A DNA stretch of 64,000 bases, taken from NCBI RefSeq assembly GCF_900177345.1, contig NZ_FWZT01000023.1:62001-126000 (forward strand), read 5' to 3'. The position numbers and the translations under genes are program-made. The DNA is from Pseudobacteriovorax antillogorgiicola. GTDB lineage: Bacteria > Bdellovibrionota_B > Oligoflexia > Oligoflexales > Oligoflexaceae. This document shows positions 18,031 through 27,978 of the stretch, piece after piece (position 1 is the stretch's first letter; each line of letters starts with the position of its first letter). The notes under the pieces were generated by a model. That model was not told where the DNA came from, made no database searches, and worked only from the letters and a program-made list of their open reading frames with translations.

Positions 18031-19863
18031 ATGTGTGGAATTGTTGGCTATGTCGGCCCGCGCAACGCGGTTCAACTTGTGTTTGATGGCTTAAAAAAAC
18101 TTGAATATCGAGGCTATGACTCAGCCGGAATCGCAGCGATCAAAAATGGTCAAGTTTACCTAGAAAAAGAAAAAGGGAAGCTTGTTAACTTAGGGGCAAA
18201 ACTCGACCAACTGCCTAGCGAATCTCAACTAGCTGTAGGCCATACTCGTTGGGCCACCCACGGCGGACCAAGCCAGGTCAACGCCCACCCCCACCAAAGT
18301 GAAGGGGTAACAATTGTACACAATGGCATTATTGAAAACTACGACACCCTAAAGTCCGAGCTAAAAGCTCAGGGTGTCGAGTTCAACTCGGATACCGATA
18401 CGGAAGTGATCGCGCACGTCCTCAGCCAAGAGTATGCAAAAGACAGTTCTCCTCAAAAAGCTCTGCTCCGGGGAATTGCAAGACTCAATGGCGCTTATGC
18501 CCTAGGGGTTCTTTTTTCTGGTCAAGCCGACACTATTTTTCTAGCTAAGGAGGGCTCTCCCTTAGTCATCGGCGTGGGTCAAGACGAGAACTATTTTGGT
18601 AGCGACATCACAACCTTCGCAGAAGTAGCAAAGCAAGCCATCTTCCTTAATGATGGGGAATGCGCCTCGATTAGCGCCAAGGAAGTCAGGCTCTGGGATT
18701 TTTCAGGAGCCGAACTTAAACATCACTACACCAGCATCAACTGGACTCCTGGCAGTGCCGAGAAGCATGGCTATCGACATTACATGCTGAAAGAGATCCA
18801 CGAACAGCCTTCAGTGATTTCCCACTCTATCGAACACTTTTTAAAAGACGGCAAGCTCAATGAAGAAGCTTTGGGTATTACCAAGCTTGACTTAGATAAG
18901 ATCCAAGACATTAACATTGTCGCCTGTGGTACAGCGTTTATTGCTGGCTTACTAGGGAAGTATTTTATAGAGCCCCTCACAGGCCTGCCAGTAAACGTGG
19001 ATCTTGCCAGTGAGTTTCGCTACCGCAATCCCCACATGCTGGACGAAGGCCGAACCCTGGTCATCGCCGTATCGCAGTCAGGGGAAACTGCTGATACCCT
19101 TGCATCGCTCAAGCATGCAAAGGAAGCTGGTTGCCAAATTTTCAGTGTCTGCAATGTCGAGTACTCGTCTATCGATCGTATCAGCGATAGCACCTTACTG
19201 ATGAACGCCGGTCCGGAAATTGGGGTAGCCTCCACCAAAGCCTTTACCTCGCAGATCTTGTGCCTCTATCTTTGGGCTAACGCCTTTGCCAAGCAAATTG
19301 GCAAACTTTCTCCGGAGCAAGAAAACCAAATGACTCAGGAGCTGCACAGCCTTCCGGTTCACATCGATCTTGCCATGAATTCCGAAGACAAGGTAAAAAC
19401 CATCATCAATGACTACTATGAGTCACCGAACTTTTTATATATAGGTCGCGGCCCTAGCTATCCTATTGCACTGGAAGGGGCTCTCAAGCTTAAAGAAATC
19501 TCCTATATCCACGCAGAAGGTTACGCCTCTGGCGAATTGAAGCATGGCCCCATAGCCCTTGTGGATCGCCACATGCCCATTGTTGCCATCGCGCCTCAGG
19601 ATGAGTATCACGACAAGAGCATCAGCAATATTGAAGAGGTTCGCGCCCGTGAAGGCATGGTGATTGGAATTGGCCACGACAAGGATGACAAGCTACAAGC
19701 CGTTTGCAACGATGTGATCCCTTGTCCGCAGGTCAACAACCCGGCGTTCCAGGCAATATTGTCATCGATTCCCATTCAATTCTTGGCCTATCACATTGCT
19801 GTCAAGCGCGGCACCGATGTGGATCAACCGCGAAACTTAGCCAAATCAGTTACTGTCGAATAA
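18031..19863 (+). CDS. glmS: glutamine-fructose-6-phosphate aminotransferase (isomerizing)
   Basis: Makes glucosamine-6-phosphate from fructose-6-phosphate and glutamine, the first step to UDP-GlcNAc. The mature N-terminal nucleophile Cys2 is in MCGIVGYVG. The glutaminase domain includes HTRWATHG and HNGIIENY. Two SIS domains follow, with SQSGETADT, and the protein ends in the usual LAKSVTVE. The length of 610 residues is normal. AAGGA precedes the ATG. Confidence 0.97.
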   Translation: MCGIVGYVGPRNAVQLVFDGLKKLEYRGYDSAGIAAIKNGQVYLEKEKGKLVNLGAKLDQLPSESQLAVGHTRWATHGGPSQVNAHPHQSEGVTIVHNGIIENYDTLKSELKAQGVEFNSDTDTEVIAHVLSQEYAKDSSPQKALLRGIARLNGAYALGVLFSGQADTIFLAKEGSPLVIGVGQDENYFGSDITTFAEVAKQAIFLNDGECASISAKEVRLWDFSGAELKHHYTSINWTPGSAEKHGYRHYMLKEIHEQPSVISHSIEHFLKDGKLNEEALGITKLDLDKIQDINIVACGTAFIAGLLGKYFIEPLTGLPVNVDLASEFRYRNPHMLDEGRTLVIAVSQSGETADTLASLKHAKEAGCQIFSVCNVEYSSIDRISDSTLLMNAGPEIGVASTKAFTSQILCLYLWANAFAKQIGKLSPEQENQMTQELHSLPVHIDLAMNSEDKVKTIINDYYESPNFLYIGRGPSYPIALEGALKLKEISYIHAEGYASGELKHGPIALVDRHMPIVAIAPQDEYHDKSISNIEEVRAREGMVIGIGHDKDDKLQAVCNDVIPCPQVNNPAFQAILSSIPIQFLAYHIAVKRGTDVDQPRNLAKSVTVE

Positions 19864-19900
19864 AAAGACCGGGCTGCATAGCCCGTCTCAAGAGGATCAT

Positions 19901-22093
19901 GTGAGCCACCTACTCGAAAAATTAAACCAAGCCCAAAAACAAGCTGCCTCCCACATGGATGGCCCCTTTGTTGTCTTTGCCGGAGCCGGCAGTGGCAAAA
20001 CTAGGATCATCACCACACGCATCGCCTACCTCATTGAGCACGGCGTGAGACCCTGGGAGATCTTAGCTGTCACTTTCACTAATAAAGCAGCGGGAGAGAT
20101 GAAGGAACGGGTCGAAGCCATATGCCCCGAAGCCAAGCGCGCTACGATTACCACGTTTCATTCTGCCTGCGCTCGCTGGCTAAGAGAGTTTGCATCAGAG
20201 CTTGGCTTTCAAACTAATTTTTCGATTTATGACGATAGTGACTCCAATAAGCTCCTAAAAAAACTACTAAAGGAGGCAAACCCTAAAGGGGATATTCCCA
20301 ACCTCCTGGCCGACATGAAGTCGTTCCTTCACATTGTGAAAACCAACGGCTACTTTCCCTCCGATGTGGAGCGCCTTCACCAAGAGATGAGCCACCTGAT
20401 CCCCATCGGAGGGGTCGCCCTGTACCGCCGCTATCAGGAGGAACTAGCCAACTGCAACGCTATGGATTTTGGTGACTTGCTACTTAACGTTTTGTTACTA
20501 CTGAGACGCAACAAGACTGTTTCGGATATTTTAAGCCAAAGATTCCGCCATGTGCTAGTGGATGAGTTTCAGGATACCAATCGGACCCAGTTCGAAATTA
20601 TCCGGCGCCTGAGCGAGCGTCACGGCAATCTTTTTGTGGTTGGGGACGACGATCAGTCTATCTATAGCTGGCGTGGCGCGACTCCTGCCAATATCATTGA
20701 CTTTCAACGAACCTTTCCAGGTGCGAAGAAAATCGCCCTTGAGCAAAACTACCGGTGCTCCGGGAATATTGTAAAAGCGGCTAGCACGATGATCGCCAAG
20801 AACGTTAATCGAGCCGAGAAAACTCTTTTTACAGAAGCTCACGAAGGCGATTCCATCGACCTTCACATCGAGTCTGATGGTGAAATGGAAGCCTGGTGGG
20901 TGATCAATAGCATCAAACAGGAACGCCCTAACTTTCCTTATGATGATGTTGCTATTTTCTACCGAACCAATAGCCAGTCTCGCTCCTTAGAAGAGGCACT
21001 CCGACGCGAAAATATTCCCTATACGATATTTGGTTCTGTTGAATTCTACGATCGTATGGAGATCAAGGATATCCTCGCCTATCTAAAAGTACTCGTGAAT
21101 CCCAATGATGCGATATCAATCACAAGGATTATCAATACTCCCACTCGCGGCATCGGTGCGAAGGCTGTTGAAACTATAGAGCGAGAGACCAAGTCACGGA
21201 AACTTCCGATGATGGACGTCATCCGCCAGCTAGCAGACGAGAAAATCCCACGAGTCAGCCCTAAGTTCCGTTTCTTCGTTGATTTAATGGATGCTCTCAA
21301 AAAAGATCTTTTGGGGCGCCCACTTCCTGAAGTCATCGAAACATTGCTCGAAGCCATCGAGTACCCGGAGTATCTTAAGAAAAAATTTCCCGATCAGTAC
21401 ATCGACAAAACTGATAATATCCACGAACTTGGATCTGCAATTGCCGATTTCGCCAAGCGGGAGCCAGAAGCGACATTGGACGATTGGATTCAATCCATCA
21501 CCCTCGTCCGTGATCGCCAGGATCTCGATACTGTGTCTGGCGTATCGCTAATGACCTTGCACATGGCCAAAGGGCTTGAGTTCCGACGGGTCTATCTTAC
21601 AGGCATAGAAGATGGGCTGCTTCCTCACCGCAATAGCGTTGAAGATAATCAGCAACTCGAAGAAGAACGACGCCTCCTATACGTAGGCATCACCCGAGCT
21701 AAGGAAAAGCTCAGCCTCACAGGAGCAAGCAGAAGGCGGACATTTAACAACTACGTCGTCAATAGCCCGTCTCGGTTCATTGCCGAGCTTCCTCAGGAAA
21801 CCCTGAACGTAAGCTTCGCCGCGAAACAGGTGCTTGATGCCTATCGAGCTGACGACGAGCAACCCGACGAAGAATATTTTGAGCATACCCAAGAGGAATA
21901 CTCATACGAACCGGAACCAGAAGCCCTAGAAAAAGGCAGCAGCGTGTCTCATCCCACCTATGGCCGTGGCGTGGTGGAGGGCTTCGAAACGAAGTTTGGC
22001 CAAACCAAAGTGATTGTTAAGTTTTATGACTTTGGTTTTCGCAAAATCAAAGCATCGCAATTGAATGCAGCAAGTTCGTCTTTAGATTACTAG
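19901..22093 (+). CDS. UvrD/PcrA-type DNA helicase (superfamily 1A)
   Basis: ATP-driven 3'-5' helicase for repair and replication-fork clearance. Motif I is GAGSGKTR, motif Ia is TFTNKAAGEM, motif II is VDEFQDTN, motif III includes GDDDQSIYSWRGA, motif IV is EQNYRCSGNI, and motif VI is YVGITRAKEKL. The last 45 residues (HPTYGRGVVEGFETKFG) are the Tudor-like domain of PcrA/UvrD that contacts RNA polymerase. The start is GTG with AGAGGAT upstream. It is probably read with glmS, 37 bases before. Confidence 0.94.
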   Translation: MSHLLEKLNQAQKQAASHMDGPFVVFAGAGSGKTRIITTRIAYLIEHGVRPWEILAVTFTNKAAGEMKERVEAICPEAKRATITTFHSACARWLREFASELGFQTNFSIYDDSDSNKLLKKLLKEANPKGDIPNLLADMKSFLHIVKTNGYFPSDVERLHQEMSHLIPIGGVALYRRYQEELANCNAMDFGDLLLNVLLLLRRNKTVSDILSQRFRHVLVDEFQDTNRTQFEIIRRLSERHGNLFVVGDDDQSIYSWRGATPANIIDFQRTFPGAKKIALEQNYRCSGNIVKAASTMIAKNVNRAEKTLFTEAHEGDSIDLHIESDGEMEAWWVINSIKQERPNFPYDDVAIFYRTNSQSRSLEEALRRENIPYTIFGSVEFYDRMEIKDILAYLKVLVNPNDAISITRIINTPTRGIGAKAVETIERETKSRKLPMMDVIRQLADEKIPRVSPKFRFFVDLMDALKKDLLGRPLPEVIETLLEAIEYPEYLKKKFPDQYIDKTDNIHELGSAIADFAKREPEATLDDWIQSITLVRDRQDLDTVSGVSLMTLHMAKGLEFRRVYLTGIEDGLLPHRNSVEDNQQLEEERRLLYVGITRAKEKLSLTGASRRRTFNNYVVNSPSRFIAELPQETLNVSFAAKQVLDAYRADDEQPDEEYFEHTQEEYSYEPEPEALEKGSSVSHPTYGRGVVEGFETKFGQTKVIVKFYDFGFRKIKASQLNAASSSLDY

Positions 22094-22173
22094 GCTAGCT
22101 CCTGGCTGCGCTTCTTCTTATCTTGAACGCACGGAAGAGGCTCCGACACACCTACTCTTCGTCTCAAGTGGTA

Positions 22174-22182
22174 TGCTATAAT
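22174..22182 (+). promoter_or_regulatory. extended -10 promoter for the FtsB-like gene
   Basis: TGcTATAAT, a full extended -10 box, lies 32 bases before the ATG of the FtsB-like gene. No strong -35 is seen at the expected distance. Confidence 0.6.
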
Positions 22183-22214
22183 AAGAATCATTTAAGCTCT
22201 GATTTGGAATAGTC

Positions 22215-22484
22215 ATGCCACCATACCGCATTATCATACTGATGGGAGCCCTGGTATTAACCGTGGGGATGATCCGCGGCGAGAACCCCATAAGCACCTA
22301 TTGGGAGCTAAAGGACAGCCAGCAAATCCTTGAGGAAACCGTTAGTGGCTTGCAGCATGATGTCCGATCTCTCGAAGACGAAATTTACAAGATTGAAAAA
22401 AGCCCCCATTATGCCCACAAAGTCTTGCGAGACAAATATCATGTCACGGAAGCGGGTGAGTCTATTGTATTCTTTGCCGACTAA
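22215..22484 (+). CDS. FtsB/DivIC-like septum formation protein
   Basis: An 89-residue bitopic membrane protein: a hydrophobic segment at about 5-20, then a coiled coil (about 30-65, LQHDVRSLEDEIYKIEKSP), then a short domain ending in YHVTEAGESIVFF. The tail matches the DivIC/FtsB pattern, in which a tight turn follows the coil. Such proteins join FtsL and FtsQ at the division site. The sequence is short and divergent, so the assignment rests on layout plus the C-terminal pattern. Confidence 0.75.
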   Translation: MPPYRIIILMGALVLTVGMIRGENPISTYWELKDSQQILEETVSGLQHDVRSLEDEIYKIEKSPHYAHKVLRDKYHVTEAGESIVFFAD

Positions 22485-22493
22485 GGAGTTCGT

Positions 22494-23639
22494 ATGAACA
22501 GGTTATTGACCCTAGCAAGCTGCAGTTTTCTCATTAGCGCTTGCGACACGAATTTTACCCAGTATTTAGCAACCACAGACCAACAGGAATCCATCGAACA
22601 GCAGCTTATTGAAGCCCAGTATGAGTATGATAAAGGTAACTATGATGATGCATTGTCAGCGGCCTTAGACGCTCTCGCTGTAAATCCAAACGATGAAGAA
22701 AGCTCAGTGACGGTTGGCTATATCTACTTGAGTAAAGCTGGTTTGGACGCCTTTTCACTAGCGAGTCGTTTGATCGACAACGGTGAATCCAACCAAAATA
22801 CTGATAATAAGACTGCCAGCCTTTTCAGTACCATTGCTGATGTGATTGGTGTGACTAACACAGAGCTTCAAACCTTAACAACTGAGACTCAAGAAGTAGC
22901 AGGAGTTTCTATATACATCCCGGACACGGCGGGAAACGTTCGAGAAACAGAAGAAAGCCAGATTGTTGCAAACTTCAATAACGCTATTGAATACATTTGC
23001 CCGTTTGTTGACGAGAGCGCAAAGCTATTAGATGGTGACGATGCTAACGACGAAAGACACAACGAAACCAACTGCCCACCAACTGCTTATGAACGAAACT
23101 TTAAAGGCAAGGCGAACTTTGCACTGGCCTTAGCCCACCTTGGTGAAGCCATTACCTTTTATTCCGTCCTCTTCTACACCGACGCAGATCAAACCAACCC
23201 CAATATAGAGCGAGCTGTTGAAGGGATTGGCGATTCTACAAACAATGCTTCAGCATACCTGACCCAGATTGATGCGCTTTCAACGGCCATCGATGGTATA
23301 TTTCCAACTGGAACGGATGATTCGATGATTAATGCGGTCTTTAATAATCTAGAGGTAACGAGTCGTGCCTTTGGAGCCATTGCAGGCTTACCTGATGATG
23401 TCACTAAGTCCATCACGGATGCCATCACGGATGTGAAAGAGAAGGCGAGCACAATTTCGGGAGCAAACGCTAACGCGACAGCTATGAAACAGAAGCTAAC
23501 CAACGACTTAAGTAAGAAGTTGGCGAGACAAATCGAAAGCCTTCCCGCAGGCTCTGCAGAAATAGATGACATCTGCACCCAGTTTGAAGAGATCACTGAC
23601 GGCGACTCTAGTGTAAGGACGCCAGACGAGTGCCAGTAG
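22494..23639 (+). CDS. lipoprotein with TPR-like N-terminal region, function unknown
   Basis: The signal peptide ends in a lipobox (ISAC, Cys17). Residues 35-85 look like a tetratricopeptide pair (QYEYDKGNYDDALSAALDALAVNPND). The rest is largely helical, rich in Ala, Asn and Asp, and I do not recognise it. AAGGAG stands before the ATG, nine bases after the FtsB-like gene, so both share one transcript. Some TPR lipoproteins organise outer-membrane assembly or motility, but there is no specific evidence for that here. Confidence 0.75.
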   Translation: MNRLLTLASCSFLISACDTNFTQYLATTDQQESIEQQLIEAQYEYDKGNYDDALSAALDALAVNPNDEESSVTVGYIYLSKAGLDAFSLASRLIDNGESNQNTDNKTASLFSTIADVIGVTNTELQTLTTETQEVAGVSIYIPDTAGNVRETEESQIVANFNNAIEYICPFVDESAKLLDGDDANDERHNETNCPPTAYERNFKGKANFALALAHLGEAITFYSVLFYTDADQTNPNIERAVEGIGDSTNNASAYLTQIDALSTAIDGIFPTGTDDSMINAVFNNLEVTSRAFGAIAGLPDDVTKSITDAITDVKEKASTISGANANATAMKQKLTNDLSKKLARQIESLPAGSAEIDDICTQFEEITDGDSSVRTPDECQ

Positions 23640-23643
23640 AGGC

Positions 23644-23664
23644 TAGAGGGACAGCCTCCCTCTA
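23644..23664. repeat. inverted repeat between convergent genes
   Basis: A perfect 7-bp stem (23644-23650 with 23658-23664, seven-base loop) lies between the stop codons of the lipoprotein gene and dksA. It may serve as a two-way terminator, but there is no T run on either side. Confidence 0.35.
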
Positions 23665-24090
23665 AAACTCATCCTCGTCACCAACACCCCGACCAGATTT
23701 TTTCATCCGCTCAAGCTGCTCTTTATACTTCACACTATGACGACACCAAGGCCGAACTTCCAAGCGACGCTTGGGAATCGGTTCACCAGTTCCTTCACAG
23801 TAGCCGTAGTCTCCGGTATCGATCTTGCCAAGAGCATGCTCGATCTCGCCGAGAAGCTTGCGATCGCGATCCAGAAGTTTGAAGGTTAGGTTTTGCTCAG
23901 TTGTCATTGAAGCGAGGTCCACTTCATCGAACATCTCATTCTTGTCGAGTTCGATGTTTCCGCTTTTGACCATGTTCTCAGATTTTTTGAGAATCTTTTC
24001 TTTTTCTTCTTTTAACAACGCCCGGAACTTCTCCAGCTCTTCTCTGGTGAGGAATTCATGGGTGTCTAACTGGTTTTCTGTCTGTGCCAT
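23662..24090 (-). CDS. dksA: DksA/TraR-family RNA polymerase regulator, reduced-cysteine variant
   Basis: DksA enters the RNA polymerase secondary channel and acts with ppGpp. The coiled coil (about 15-95) has an acidic tip region (FDEVDLAS). Of the four zinc cysteines of E. coli DksA only two remain: YGYCEGTGEPI gives Cys-x2-Thr, and PWCRHS gives Cys-x2-Ser, 14 residues apart instead of 17. The pattern recalls the Cys-poor DksA forms known from Pseudomonas (DksA2) and alphaproteobacteria, which work without a full zinc site. The ATG at 24090 follows GAAGGGAT; a TTG directly before it is in frame. Confidence 0.88.
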   Translation of the reverse strand: MAQTENQLDTHEFLTREELEKFRALLKEEKEKILKKSENMVKSGNIELDKNEMFDEVDLASMTTEQNLTFKLLDRDRKLLGEIEHALGKIDTGDYGYCEGTGEPIPKRRLEVRPWCRHSVKYKEQLERMKKSGRGVGDEDEF

Positions 24091-24199
24091 CAAAATATCC
24101 CTTCATGGCAGATTCAGTTTGTAAACGGTTCTATCTAATGGACTTCACTCGTAATAACAAATAGTAAATTTTTTATTTTTGAATTTCAATAGATTACGA

Positions 24200-26908
24200 C
24201 TAATGCGCAAAGTCTTCAAAGATATCTTGTTGTTTACACTCCTCTATCTGCGTTTGTAGTTGATCCAATAAACTCAAAGCCTGCAGCGGCGTCATCCGGT
24301 TAATATTTAGCCCTCGAAGCTTGGCAATCACACGGTCGACCACCTCGTGATCGTTTGTCATTTCGCCAGTTTGCGCATCGAAGCCCTGAACCTCAAGAGG
24401 CGGAATCGGAGCCGCGGCCTTATCGTCTTTTTTTGCCTTTGTTTTGACTAAAGACGCTAACTGATTTTGGCCCTCGGATAAATACCTTTTTGCACGGCCG
24501 ATCACTTTATCGGGCACTCCTGCTAGCTTCGCCACTTCAATTCCAAACGAGCTACTGCTCGCTCCCGGGATCAAACGATGGGTAAACTGAACGGATTCAC
24601 CTCTTTCCGAAACCTCCACCTGCACATTACGCACGGCTTCCAAAGAATCTGCTAAGGGAACCAACTCGTGATAATGAGTGGCAAAAAGTGAATAGCAACC
24701 AATGTCCTTGGCAAGACTTTCTAGAATTGCCGAAGCGATTGCCATCCCATCTTGTGTCGAGGTTCCTCTGCCGACCTCATCTAGTATCACAAGGCTTTGA
24801 GGGCTAGCCTGCCTCAAAATCGACGCTGCTTCAGACATTTCAACCATGAAGGTGGACTGGCCACGGGATAAGTCATCAGCAGCCCCAACTCGCGTGAATA
24901 AGCGATCGAATATGGGCAATCGAGCCCGTGAGGCGGCCACGTAACAGCCGATTTGATGCATGATGGCAGCAATGGCCGTTTGACGCATAACTGTAGACTT
25001 ACCAGCCATGTTCGGACCAGTAATAAGCAGATGACGATCGGGTTTACTCATGACCACATCATTAGGCACAAACTCATGGCGGCCGACAAATCCCTCAACG
25101 ACCGGGTGCCGACAAGCCACTAGCTCAATCTCACCTGACTTGGAGTGGTCAGGACAAACATATGAATTTTCGAGGGCCAACCAAGCAAAACCCTGGATCA
25201 AATCGACAAAGGCAATGGCTCCAGCAATGCGCTTGAAACTCTCACGAAAGCCACCAACCTGATCAAGAAGCTGGGTGTAAAGCTCATACTCCAACTGCAA
25301 GGCATCGTCTGTCGCGGTCGCGAGATCATCTCCGAGAGCGACCAGCTCATCTGTCACAAACCGCTCGTTATTCACCATGGTTTGGCGGCGAATAAAACTT
25401 TCCGGCACCTTGTTCAAGTTGGCTTTCGTAACTTCGATAAGGAGACCGAAAGTTTTATGATTTTTAATTTTGAGGCTGGCAATTCCAGTCTCGTCCCTCA
25501 ACTTTTGCTCGTACTGGCTAATTTTATCGCGACCGTTGGCTGAAAGTTCCCGCTTTTGATCGAATGTTAGATCATGCCCTTCTGCAAAAACCCCCAGCGA
25601 CCCTAGGGGACTTGGCGTTTCCGCCAGAGCTTGCCCTAGCAATTCAAGGGGTTCTCTTGCCTCGGAAAACACAGAGCAAGCCTGAGTCATCGCAGATCGC
25701 ACTTGTTCTTTGGACTGAAGGATGTCTTTGAGTTCTAATGTAATAGCCAAGGTATCGCGTATTTGCGCTAACTCTAGCGGATGTGCCTTGCCACTCAGAA
25801 CCCTAGTACTTAGGCGCTCTAAGTCTGGTGTTCCCTTAATCCGCTCCCGCAGATCTTTAAGATAGCTACCTCCAGCATCGAGACAAGCACGCACATGATC
25901 CTGCCTTTCCCGAATACAATTCAAATCTACAAAAGGTGCAGCTAATGATGAACGTAAAAGCCTAGCTCCCATCGGGGTGCGTGTTCGGTTAATCTCCCTG
26001 AATAGGCTACCGCGACTCTGACGACGACGGACCGTTTCGAAAATCTCTAAGTCACGTACTGCCGTTTCATCGAGAATCATTGTCTGACTCTCTTGAAGAG
26101 GACGAATGGAGAGAAACTGCTCGGTGGTAGCATGTAAGGCCACCAAATAATCAATGACTGCGGAGACTAGCTCCCGCCCCGCAGCGATTGCTCCACAAGG
26201 TAAATCAGCCAAGGACGATACCGAGAATTTTTCCTCAATGAGAGCCTGCTGTCGCTCAGGATCTCGCAAGATGCCTTCAGGTAGGCTAGCTAAGGATAGG
26301 CTGGAATCCGCCATGTAGGGTTCCAGTTGTTTCTTGACGTCGTCATGGATAAAGCGTCGCGCCAGCAGCTCTCTAGGGCGAAACCGTTGGACGTAGGAAG
26401 ACAAGTCAGCAAAAGACTCAATCGAACCGGCCCTAAAATCACCGGTGGAAATATCGACCAAGGCCAAAGCCCAAGCTCGTTCATTCGGGCTTTCATAGAC
26501 AGCCATCAGATAGTTTGGCGTATCTGCTTCAAGTCCTTCCAAATCTTCGATACACCCCGGTGTGAAGACTTGGACAATTTCCCGCCGAACCAAACCCTTG
26601 GCATCTTCGGGATTTTCAACTTGATCGGCAATTGCCACCCTATAACCCAGTTTCAGCAGCTTTAGCCAATAATTGCGGGCACTATGATGCGGTACTCCAC
26701 AGAAAGGGATCTTTTTCTTGTCTCCCCGCTCCCGTGCCGTGAGAACCAGTTCAAGCTGTGGAGCCACCTCTTCGGCATCGTCACCAAAAATTTCATAGAA
26801 GTCGCCCATCCGGAAAAACAGAATGCTATCCTCAACCTGGGCCTTAAGTGAGAAAAACTGCCGCATCATAGGCGTCAGTTTTGAAGTATCGATCAAGTCC
26901 TTGCTCAT
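24200..26908 (-). CDS. mutS: DNA mismatch repair protein MutS
   Basis: Recognises mismatches and starts repair with MutL. The mismatch-binding Phe-x-Glu is in MGDFYEIFGDDA. The connector, lever and clamp regions follow. The ATPase domain has GPNMAGKSTVMRQ (Walker A), VILDEVGRGTSTQDG (Walker B and beyond) and FATHYHEL. The C-terminal helix pair ends the protein. The length of 902 residues is within the MutS1 range. It begins seven bases after comF, so the two probably share a transcript. Confidence 0.97.
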   Translation of the reverse strand: MSKDLIDTSKLTPMMRQFFSLKAQVEDSILFFRMGDFYEIFGDDAEEVAPQLELVLTARERGDKKKIPFCGVPHHSARNYWLKLLKLGYRVAIADQVENPEDAKGLVRREIVQVFTPGCIEDLEGLEADTPNYLMAVYESPNERAWALALVDISTGDFRAGSIESFADLSSYVQRFRPRELLARRFIHDDVKKQLEPYMADSSLSLASLPEGILRDPERQQALIEEKFSVSSLADLPCGAIAAGRELVSAVIDYLVALHATTEQFLSIRPLQESQTMILDETAVRDLEIFETVRRRQSRGSLFREINRTRTPMGARLLRSSLAAPFVDLNCIRERQDHVRACLDAGGSYLKDLRERIKGTPDLERLSTRVLSGKAHPLELAQIRDTLAITLELKDILQSKEQVRSAMTQACSVFSEAREPLELLGQALAETPSPLGSLGVFAEGHDLTFDQKRELSANGRDKISQYEQKLRDETGIASLKIKNHKTFGLLIEVTKANLNKVPESFIRRQTMVNNERFVTDELVALGDDLATATDDALQLEYELYTQLLDQVGGFRESFKRIAGAIAFVDLIQGFAWLALENSYVCPDHSKSGEIELVACRHPVVEGFVGRHEFVPNDVVMSKPDRHLLITGPNMAGKSTVMRQTAIAAIMHQIGCYVAASRARLPIFDRLFTRVGAADDLSRGQSTFMVEMSEAASILRQASPQSLVILDEVGRGTSTQDGMAIASAILESLAKDIGCYSLFATHYHELVPLADSLEAVRNVQVEVSERGESVQFTHRLIPGASSSSFGIEVAKLAGVPDKVIGRAKRYLSEGQNQLASLVKTKAKKDDKAAAPIPPLEVQGFDAQTGEMTNDHEVVDRVIAKLRGLNINRMTPLQALSLLDQLQTQIEECKQQDIFEDFAH

Positions 26909-26915
26909 TCTTGCC

Positions 26916-27557
26916 TCAATGAAATGCTGAAGCCAACGTTATAACCTTTGGATATTCTAGCCGCCCCTGGCGAATCATGGATTCGATGGTAGAACCAGTC
27001 GTAATCACATCGTCTACTAAAAGGGTCTTGGCAGGCACTTCAATTTGCCTTAACCGTTCTGGCCTATCAAAGCTGATGATCATATCACGTTTTCGCCGCA
27101 ATTCACTTGGGATTTTGGACCGTTTTTTAATTCTTAAGTAGCTCCTGGTGGGCATCCTTTTCAGCATAGCTCCCGACTCTTTCGCCAGAACCCACGCCAA
27201 CTCATACGCTAAATCATATCGACCTTGCCAGCGACTCCAGAGACTCGACGGCGCTGGAACGATAGACTCGACTCCCTCTAAACAAGCTGGCAGCTCCTTC
27301 CAAGAAAGCATGCTATCGATCAAGCCTGAGATAGCACCCCACTCTTCTTTAACCTTGCTGTTGAGTATCAAGCGCCGTACCAAGTCTTGGTAGCGAAAGC
27401 GTGACCATACAGCAGCAGCCTCATTGCCATAGGTCAAATACTGCTGGCCCCCAGACCACTCACACTCCTCAAGCTCGATGTAACATCTAGAACAAAAGCG
27501 CGTATTCATTTTGGATGGAGTTCCGAGGCGCCGGCAATGGCAACAAATGTAGATCAT
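26916..27557 (-). CDS. ComF-family phosphoribosyltransferase-like protein
   Basis: The N-terminus has a small zinc ribbon with pairs Cys-x2-Cys (CCHCRR and FCSRCY). The C-terminal type I phosphoribosyltransferase domain has the PRPP loop TLLVDDVITTGST. ComF proteins act in natural transformation in several bacteria; the biochemical role is not settled. I chose the ATG at 27557 because AAGGAAG sits six bases before it, while the upstream in-frame ATG at 27578 has no ribosome-binding site. Confidence 0.87.
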   Translation of the reverse strand: MIYICCHCRRLGTPSKMNTRFCSRCYIELEECEWSGGQQYLTYGNEAAAVWSRFRYQDLVRRLILNSKVKEEWGAISGLIDSMLSWKELPACLEGVESIVPAPSSLWSRWQGRYDLAYELAWVLAKESGAMLKRMPTRSYLRIKKRSKIPSELRRKRDMIISFDRPERLRQIEVPAKTLLVDDVITTGSTIESMIRQGRLEYPKVITLASAFH

Positions 27558-27622
27558 CGCATTCTTCCTTAGGTTCATCAGGAAGGACGTTTAGCATCGA
27601 TACCTAAGCATCGCCAGGGACC

Positions 27623-27904
27623 TCAAGTCAAACGATCGATGACCTGAGCGAGGTCAAGATCCTTTTGGGTAATTCCACCCTGGTCATGCGTCCATAGCCG
27701 GATGGTCACGGTACGATACACAACATTGATGTCAGGATGGTGGTTAGCGTCCTCCGCAGGTGACACCATAGCTTCAATAAAACGGACAGCGTCGGGAAAT
27801 CCCTTGAAGCTAAACACCTTCTTTAAAGCATGTCCATCGAGCATCCAGCCAGGATGCTTACGAGCAAAGGTAGCAACGGTATGTAAATCAAGAACTTGAC
27901 TCAT
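27623..27904 (-). CDS. 4a-hydroxytetrahydrobiopterin dehydratase (pterin carbinolamine dehydratase)
   Basis: Dehydrates the 4a-carbinolamine form of a pterin cofactor, usually after aromatic amino acid hydroxylation. The active-site signature EDANHHPDINVVY followed by LWTHDQGGIT and a later Asp is intact. The start is the ATG at 27904 with GGAG upstream, giving 93 residues, the usual size. No hydroxylase gene is near. Confidence 0.92.
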   Translation of the reverse strand: MSQVLDLHTVATFARKHPGWMLDGHALKKVFSFKGFPDAVRFIEAMVSPAEDANHHPDINVVYRTVTIRLWTHDQGGITQKDLDLAQVIDRLT

Positions 27905-27978
27905 AAAGGACTCCGGTTTCCCATTGTTCATATGAAAACTTTTTAATATTATCTCGGCACAATATAAGGAGAACCTTC

